DNA of 37,071 nt, from contig JAKJBW010000019.1 in the NCBI GenBank assembly GCA_022706785.1, positions 1-37,071 of the forward strand, read 5' to 3'. The translations under genes and the position numbers were made by a program. Shown here piece by piece: positions 32,815-37,071 of the stretch. This stretch comes from Bacillota bacterium (GTDB taxonomy: Bacteria; Bacillota; Clostridia; UBA1381; UMGS1253). Numbering within the stretch: the first letter of the stretch is position 1; each line of letters opens with the position of its first letter. The notes beneath the pieces are model-generated. The model made no database searches, was not told the DNA's origin, and saw nothing but the letters and a program-made list of their open reading frames with translations.

Positions 32815-33987
32815 CTAAACCCTGAAAAGGCTGGTCACCAAAAGCAGGATAGAGCCTAACCCTATAAATATTGCAATTAAAGGCACTGCCACTTTTATTT
32901 CCTTTAAAACACCTGACAGCGATGTATAAGTTGATGAACCGGTAAAATTCATTGCATAGAATGCAGATATTGAAGGTAAAACCAGTAAATAGCCCAAGCC
33001 TCTGATTAAACTGAAAGGAGATAATATTGTCCATCCATTTAATACATTTACACAGACCGCCCATATCAAACCCAAAAGACATCCTTTCCAAGAAAACGCC
33101 CGGCCCGGAATCCAAGGAAGCAATACCGGAGTTAATACGCAGCCTGTTATTAATGCCCCTAGATAAGCATACAAGTCGGTTGCTCCAAAAGGCCTGGCAG
33201 CAATAAGGTTTAACAAAAAGAGCACGCTAAAAACAATTAAAGACACCTTGAATGTGCCTACTAATTCTATCGGCGTCAGCACTAAACGATCATATACATT
33301 AAATTTTACAATTCGCATTTCATCTGTTGCCTGCATTCCACGATTCATAAATTCTTTTATATCTTTAGCCCTAACCGTCCCGTAAATCACCTTGAAACCA
33401 GTCTGCTTTGTTACCTCATGAGCACTCACTCCCGGCGCCCCTAATTGCGGCAATATCAACGTCTTGTGTGTCACAATCTCATTAAGTCTTGTTTTGCCGA
33501 TACGATTTATAAGCTCTTTTGTTCCAAATGTGCCTTTTCCGGCTGCGCACCATACATTTATTCCTTTTGTATCAAGCACTAAAATCCATGCATTTAGACC
33601 TGATAGTTCTTTTCTCAATGCATCAAAAGTCAATTTATAGTTAGCCGTCACAAGTATGTGCGATTCTTTGTCGGGATTCCCAACGGCATATACGCCGGGG
33701 TTAATTTTATAGTCCATCCTGTTAATGCCCCATCTTGCTTTCCATGCCCCCAGTGTATCTGAAAAAACCAATTGCGTTGCAATCCGCGGAACTAATCCTG
33801 CATCTGTTTTTATATCCCCAATTATCCAGCGGTCTTTTTTATCATATTGAGTAATGGGAACCGGCGAACATTTTTGAGTACCGCTACAGCAGCACTTTTC
33901 TTCTTGAACAGATGATAAAAATTCCGGCTGTTTGGATGCTTTCGTTTTAGGCCTGATTTTCACAGCCTTAACCTTGGAATCAGCCAT
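32815..33987 (-). CDS. hgcA: HgcA, corrinoid-dependent mercury methyltransferase
   Basis: A 390-aa protein with the HgcA build. The cytosolic corrinoid domain has the cap-helix motif NVWCAAGKG (residues 144-152; 33558-33532), in which Cys147 is the expected lower cobalt ligand. The C-terminal third has five membrane segments, about residues 249-267, 273-292, 300-317, 329-346 and 366-385. This combination is specific to HgcA and separates it from the acetyl-CoA-pathway corrinoid protein CdhD/AcsC. It methylates Hg(II) to methylmercury. The N-terminus has an uncommon cysteine patch (KCCCSGTQKC). Start: ATG at 33987 is used here; a GTG at 34017 with GGGGG 8 bases upstream is a real alternative. 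It overlaps or closely follows arsR. Confidence 0.94.
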   Translation of the reverse strand: MADSKVKAVKIRPKTKASKQPEFLSSVQEEKCCCSGTQKCSPVPITQYDKKDRWIIGDIKTDAGLVPRIATQLVFSDTLGAWKARWGINRMDYKINPGVYAVGNPDKESHILVTANYKLTFDALRKELSGLNAWILVLDTKGINVWCAAGKGTFGTKELINRIGKTRLNEIVTHKTLILPQLGAPGVSAHEVTKQTGFKVIYGTVRAKDIKEFMNRGMQATDEMRIVKFNVYDRLVLTPIELVGTFKVSLIVFSVLFLLNLIAARPFGATDLYAYLGALITGCVLTPVLLPWIPGRAFSWKGCLLGLIWAVCVNVLNGWTILSPFSLIRGLGYLLVLPSISAFYAMNFTGSSTYTSLSGVLKEIKVAVPLIAIFIGLGSILLLVTSLFRV

Positions 33988-34006
33988 ATCAGAGCCGCAA
34001 TGCCCC

Positions 34007-34393
34007 TTATTCCTCACACTTTTCACCCCCAGCCAGTAGATATCCACAGCTTGAAATTTCATTCTTCATGGAAGAAATTTTCTGTAGCATTGATTTATCA
34101 TTGTTAAATACTTCATCGCCGTCCAGCCAATCTGACAGAAGAAAAAGAATGCTCAACAAATGCTTTGTATATTCATTTTCATCTATCTTATAGTGAATCC
34201 ATTTTCCTTCCCTTCTGGCTTTTATTATTCTTGATTGCTTAAGAATAGCCAGCTGACGTGATACCCTCGGCTGCGACATATCAAGCGCGGCATAGATCTG
34301 ACATACACAAAGCTCGTTGTTCAACAGCAGCAATAAAATACGCAAGCGTGTTTTATCTGAAAGAATGCCAAATAAATTTAATACCTCGACCAA
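34007..34393 (-). CDS. arsR: ArsR-family metalloid-sensing repressor
   Basis: The 128-aa winged-helix protein has the ArsR signature ELCVCQI (Cys29, Cys31), the As(III)-binding site of classic ArsR, followed by the recognition helix SQPRVSRQLAILKQSRII and wing RREGKWIHYKI. Cys116 and Cys126 in the C-terminal tail (SSCGYLLAGGEKC) may add ligands. It is the first gene of the hgcAB operon; the inverted repeat over the -10 is its likely operator. Start: TTG at 34393, with AGGGGG 8 bases upstream. It likely releases DNA on binding As(III) or possibly another soft metal; mercury sensing has not been shown. Confidence 0.9.
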   Translation of the reverse strand: MVEVLNLFGILSDKTRLRILLLLLNNELCVCQIYAALDMSQPRVSRQLAILKQSRIIKARREGKWIHYKIDENEYTKHLLSILFLLSDWLDGDEVFNNDKSMLQKISSMKNEISSCGYLLAGGEKCEE

Positions 34394-34424
34394 TTGTAAT
34401 ACCCCCTCTTTGCATTAACATATG

Positions 34425-34440
34425 CATATATAATTATATG
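34425..34440. promoter_or_regulatory. Candidate ArsR operator
   Basis: Inverted repeat CATATA-TAAT-TATATG covering the arsR -10. An AT-rich dyad at this position is typical of ArsR/SmtB operators. Confidence 0.6.
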
Positions 34441-34461
34441 ATTATTTAATTCAAATGTAAA
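34433..34461 (-). promoter_or_regulatory. Promoter of arsR-hgcA-hgcB-arsC
   Basis: -35 TTTACA (34461-34456), 17-bp spacer, -10 TATAAT (34438-34433), 40 bp before the TTG start. Confidence 0.75.
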
Positions 34462-34493
34462 CAGTTTTTTCTTGATTTTTTTTGCTTTTCCAC

Positions 34494-34522
34494 TTTAAAC
34501 AAGCGCAAATACATGCTATACT
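34494..34522 (+). promoter_or_regulatory. Candidate promoter of the UroD-family gene
   Basis: -35 TTTAAA (34494-34499), 17-bp spacer, -10 TATACT (34517-34522), 42 bp before the ATG. It is divergent from the arsR promoter, with 32 bp between the two -35 boxes. Confidence 0.6.
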
Positions 34523-34564
34523 ATTTACGCCAGTATAATTTAAATGAACTAAGGGGCGTATAAC

Positions 34565-35722
34565 ATGAGCGATCACCGTAAAACAGAAACCATGACCTCA
34601 AGGGAAAGGGTCCTGCGCAGCATCAACCATCTCCCTGTGGACCGTATGCCGATTGATCTGGGATGCCATTACTCTACCGGCATATCGGCATTCGCCTATC
34701 ATAACCTGCGCAAATATCTGGGACTGTCTACAGACAATATCCAAATTCCCGATATGGTTCAGTTTTTGGCCCGTGTGGATGAGGATATATTAAAACGCTT
34801 TCACTGCGACTGTATCCTGTTGAATCCCGGCTGGAAAAAAACTTCCCGCTGGAATCCCCGGGGTGAATATACGTTTTCGATTCCGTTCAATGCCAATCCT
34901 TCCCTGCGTGACGACGGAAGCTGGCTGATCCAAAAGGACGATGCGGTTATGAGGATGCCAAATAACGGATTTTTCTTTGACGGCGGCTGGCTCTCCTTTA
35001 GTGATGAAACCGCCGAAGAATCGCTTGCCAGATACGCGAAAGAGGCTGAGCGGATATATAAGGATACGGACTATTTTACCATGTACATAGGCTATCACGC
35101 TTATTTCTGCTGTGACGACATAGACTGGCAGTGCAGGATGCTGACCGATCCGGATGAGATTATAGCAGGAAACGAACGCATCCATGACAGGCAGATGAAC
35201 GCTGTCGGCAAGGTGATAGACACCATGGGCAATCACATACAGGCCATTGCCATTAATTCCGATCTGGGTTCTCAAGCCGGGCCGCTTTGCAGACCTGCGG
35301 TATGGGAAAAATTGTGTGCGCCGTATGTGAAAAAATTCTGTGATTTTGTGCATAGCAACAGTGATCTAAAGATTTTCCTGCACTCCTGCGGGGCAATACA
35401 TGACTTTATTCCTTTGCTGATTGAATGCGGGGTCGATATCCTTAATCCGGTGCAAATTACAGCCGATAACATGAATCCTACGGAATTGAAAAATAAGTTT
35501 GGCGATAAAATCACCTTTTGGGGAGGCGGCTGTAATACACAAAGTATCCTTGGCGTGGGAACACCGGACGATGTGTCCGCAAATGTACGCGAACTCGTCA
35601 GCATTTTCAAGCCAGGCGGCGGATTTGTGTTTAATCCGGTGCATAATATTATGGGGGATGTCAAACCCGAAAATATTGTAGCCATGTTTGACACAGCCTA
35701 TGAAGAAAGCTGGTCGCTATAA
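34565..35722 (+). CDS. Uroporphyrinogen decarboxylase (UroD)-family protein, possible methyltransferase
   Basis: The 385-aa protein is a UroD-fold TIM barrel. Family features are the N-terminal TSRERVLRSINHLPVDRMPIDLG, the FLHSCGAIHDFIPLLIECGVDILNPVQ strand with a His-X-Cys pair, and FVFNPVHNIMGDVKPENIVAMFDTAYE at the end. This is the arrangement of MtaA/MtbA/CmuA-like proteins, which move methyl groups between corrinoids and thiols, more than of true UroD; the heme-specific residues are not evident. It starts 9 bases after AAGGGG and is divergent from arsR-hgcAB. Substrate and role are unknown, and the corrinoid link to HgcA is only contextual. Confidence 0.8.
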   Translation: MSDHRKTETMTSRERVLRSINHLPVDRMPIDLGCHYSTGISAFAYHNLRKYLGLSTDNIQIPDMVQFLARVDEDILKRFHCDCILLNPGWKKTSRWNPRGEYTFSIPFNANPSLRDDGSWLIQKDDAVMRMPNNGFFFDGGWLSFSDETAEESLARYAKEAERIYKDTDYFTMYIGYHAYFCCDDIDWQCRMLTDPDEIIAGNERIHDRQMNAVGKVIDTMGNHIQAIAINSDLGSQAGPLCRPAVWEKLCAPYVKKFCDFVHSNSDLKIFLHSCGAIHDFIPLLIECGVDILNPVQITADNMNPTELKNKFGDKITFWGGGCNTQSILGVGTPDDVSANVRELVSIFKPGGGFVFNPVHNIMGDVKPENIVAMFDTAYEESWSL

Positions 35723-35753
35723 GGTTATGTGTATTGCAGAACAATAATAATTA

Positions 35754-35791
35754 ACGGCTCGCCGCGTTATGCGCCCGAGCCGTCTTTTTTT
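35754..35791 (+). terminator. Terminator of the UroD-family gene, overlapping the tyrA 3' end
   Basis: Stem ACGGCTCG (35754-35761) / CGAGCCGT (35776-35783) with T7 at 35785-35791. The loop holds the tyrA stop and the 3' arm is tyrA coding sequence. Confidence 0.85.
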
Positions 35792-36618
35792 GCGCTCTCT
35801 TCTTTTAGGAGCCTGCCCTGTCTGAGCAACTTTTTAAGCTCCGCTTCATTGCCCGACGCTAGCGCCTCGTTGTATTCGCATAAATGCGCGATGATGGTTT
35901 TTATCTCACTTTGCAAAGCACGCCGGTTAAGCATAAACAGGTCGCTCCACATATCTTCATTCAGTCTTGCAACGCGCGTCATATCTAAAAAGCTGCCTGC
36001 CGAAAAGCCTGTGTGCTTCTGCAGGGACGGACTTTTGATATAAGCGCTTGACACCACATGCGCAAGCTGGGAAGTATAGGCGATGATTTGGTCATGTTCA
36101 CGCGGTGTGGTGACAACAATCCTGTTAAACTTTAGTGACCGCGCAAGGTCTTTGACGCATTCTGTTTTTTCGGCCGGTGTGTCTGGCAATGGCGTGATAA
36201 TAAAGCTTGCGCCGTCAAACAAAGTGTCGGAAGCATAGTCAAAGCCCGAGAATTCACGTCCCGCCATAGGATGCGTGCCGATAAACGTAACCTCTGTCTG
36301 GGCAAGGACACCTGTAACGCTGTCCACAATAGCTTCTTTTACACCGCAAACATCAACAACCGTACTGCCGCGCCTGAAGTTTTCAGCGTTTTTGACAATA
36401 AAATCAATCGTCTGCCTCGGGTGCAAACACACAGCCGTAAGATCAGCCCGGCTTAATTCCCGTTCTTCTATCGCCGCATCAATTGCTCCGCTGTCAAGCG
36501 CGCGACGGATAACGCCTTTGTCAATGTCAAATCCCAGGCAGGTATGCCGCGTATGTTTTTTGATTGCTTTACACAGAGAGCCGCCAATCAAACCCAAACC
36601 GACAACCGCTATCTTCAT
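35767..36618 (-). CDS. tyrA: Prephenate dehydrogenase
   Basis: The 283-aa protein oxidatively decarboxylates prephenate to 4-hydroxyphenylpyruvate in tyrosine synthesis. It begins with the NAD motif MKIAVVGLGLIGGSL and the second-strand acidic FDID, giving NAD(H) preference. GTHPMAGREFSGFDYAS is the TyrA substrate motif and TSQLAHVVSSAYI the helical dimer domain signature. No chorismate mutase or ACT domain is attached, so it is the monofunctional form. Start: ATG at 36618 with GGAGT 9 bases upstream. No other aromatic pathway gene adjoins in the window. Confidence 0.92.
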   Translation of the reverse strand: MKIAVVGLGLIGGSLCKAIKKHTRHTCLGFDIDKGVIRRALDSGAIDAAIEERELSRADLTAVCLHPRQTIDFIVKNAENFRRGSTVVDVCGVKEAIVDSVTGVLAQTEVTFIGTHPMAGREFSGFDYASDTLFDGASFIITPLPDTPAEKTECVKDLARSLKFNRIVVTTPREHDQIIAYTSQLAHVVSSAYIKSPSLQKHTGFSAGSFLDMTRVARLNEDMWSDLFMLNRRALQSEIKTIIAHLCEYNEALASGNEAELKKLLRQGRLLKEESAKKDGSGA

Positions 36619-36777
36619 GACCTGTCAACTCCAATGCCTTAAGTTTTTTGTATACCAAAATAATCTGCCGATAAAATTTTATAATATTAAAAATCTATCA
36701 TAAGGCGAAACAAAACACAAGACTTTTTTCAAAAAACCGCAGCAGCTTTTGCTTGTCTCTGCACAGGCCCATTTTTA

Positions 36778-36809
36778 AAATAACCGCCCGTTAATACGGG
36801 CGGTTATTT
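36778..36809 (-). terminator. Terminator of the SLH-protein gene
   Basis: Stem AAATAACCGCCCGT / ACGGGCGGTTATTT with a TAAT loop, 40 bp past the SLH gene stop on the minus strand. Confidence 0.85.
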
Positions 36810-36848
36810 GTATACCTATAGAATTAACAAATCATTCGCACCGGTCTT

Positions 36849-37071
36849 TTACACGCCGGCAGAGGACAGTCTGGACAGAACTGCCGCTATCTCGCCTCTG
36901 GTCGCAGTGTCGCCCGGCCTGAAGCCTGCCTCGTCTCCCGTCATCCAGCCCATCGCACGGGCAATATAGACCGCTTCCTTCGCCCAGTCGGATATGCTGC
37001 TGTCGTCCGCAAACACAAAGTCATCCACAACCACATCCGGTGCAAACGCACGTACCAATATTACCGCTATC
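36849..37071 (-). CDS. S-layer homology (SLH) domain protein, C-terminal part
   Basis: The frame is open to the window end, so only the last 73 residues are seen. They contain the end of one SLH repeat (IAVILVRAFAP) and a full one: FADDSSISDWAKEAVYIARAMGWMTGDEAGFRPGDTATRGEIAAVLSRL. SLH domains bind pyruvylated wall polysaccharide and hold exported proteins on the cell surface. The domain lies at the extreme C-terminus, so the functional part is off the window. The TTG at 37058 is an internal codon and not a start. Confidence 0.87.
   Translation of the reverse strand, partial: IAVILVRAFAPDVVVDDFVFADDSSISDWAKEAVYIARAMGWMTGDEAGFRPGDTATRGEIAAVLSRLSSAGV

Noticed and set aside
32815..33987. HgcA as the acetyl-CoA-pathway corrinoid protein (CdhD/AcsC) or an ordinary membrane protein
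   Set aside because: The NVWCAAGKG cap helix plus five C-terminal membrane segments and an adjacent HgcB are specific to HgcA. No CODH/ACS genes are nearby.

Overview
The window looks like chromosome from an anaerobic, fermentative member of the Clostridia (Bacillota). The evidence is an IspH-S1 fusion gene in a cmk-plsC-ispH run, a T-box leader on pheST, IreB, a HutP-like protein, an HI0933-family flavoprotein, Gram-positive Shine-Dalgarno sites with frequent GTG/TTG starts, stalk-domain and S-layer-homology surface proteins, and strong TTGACA/TATAAT-type promoters. No tRNA, rRNA, CRISPR array, phage gene or transposase was seen.

Layout. 1-1535: 3' end of a secreted tandem-95/NHL-propeller protein. 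1594-1986: gene-free stretch with inverted repeats and one copy of a dispersed repeat. 1987-3091: methyltransferase and PaiA-like acetyltransferase. 3210-10238: minus-strand sugar/hydroxyacid catabolic operon (RpiB-like isomerase, GntR/FCD regulator, two TIM-barrel isomerases, glycerate kinase, split transketolase, hydroxyacid dehydrogenase), read from a promoter embedded in a 48-bp perfect palindrome. 10358-10561: eight-cysteine mini-protein. 10879-11508: lexA with a promoter/operator. 11656-12870: exported stalk-domain/discoidin-like protein. 13095-19913: housekeeping run rpiR-like regulator, HI0933 oxidoreductase, membrane-anchored protein, HutP-like, cmk, plsC, ispH-S1. 20289-21323: D-lactate dehydrogenase. 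21410-23700: serCA. 23825-26538: GT2 plus GT39 membrane glycosylation pair. 26593-27757: nucleoside hydrolase and ireB. 28090-31950: T-box-controlled pheST. 32019-34393: arsR-hgcA-hgcB-arsC. 34565-35722: UroD-family protein. 35767-36618: prephenate dehydrogenase. 36849-37071: partial SLH protein.

The most important locus is at 32019-34393. It encodes HgcA (cap-helix motif NVWCAAGKG plus five C-terminal membrane helices) and HgcB (two CX2CX2CX3C clusters, the GVGCAYAI cysteine and a terminal Cys-Cys), the pair required for microbial mercury methylation. They sit between an ArsR repressor with a Cys-Val-Cys metalloid site and a thioredoxin-type arsenate reductase. One promoter, whose -10 is covered by an inverted repeat, probably drives all four genes. 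A UroD-family (corrinoid-methyltransferase-like) gene is transcribed divergently.

The non-coding part is also rich. Two dispersed repeat families with RNA-like secondary structure were found: one with three copies, one of which places a terminator hairpin between the pheS T-box and pheS; the other with two copies whose inner hairpin stem differs in sequence but is preserved in pairing. A compact inverted-repeat cluster lies upstream of cmk.
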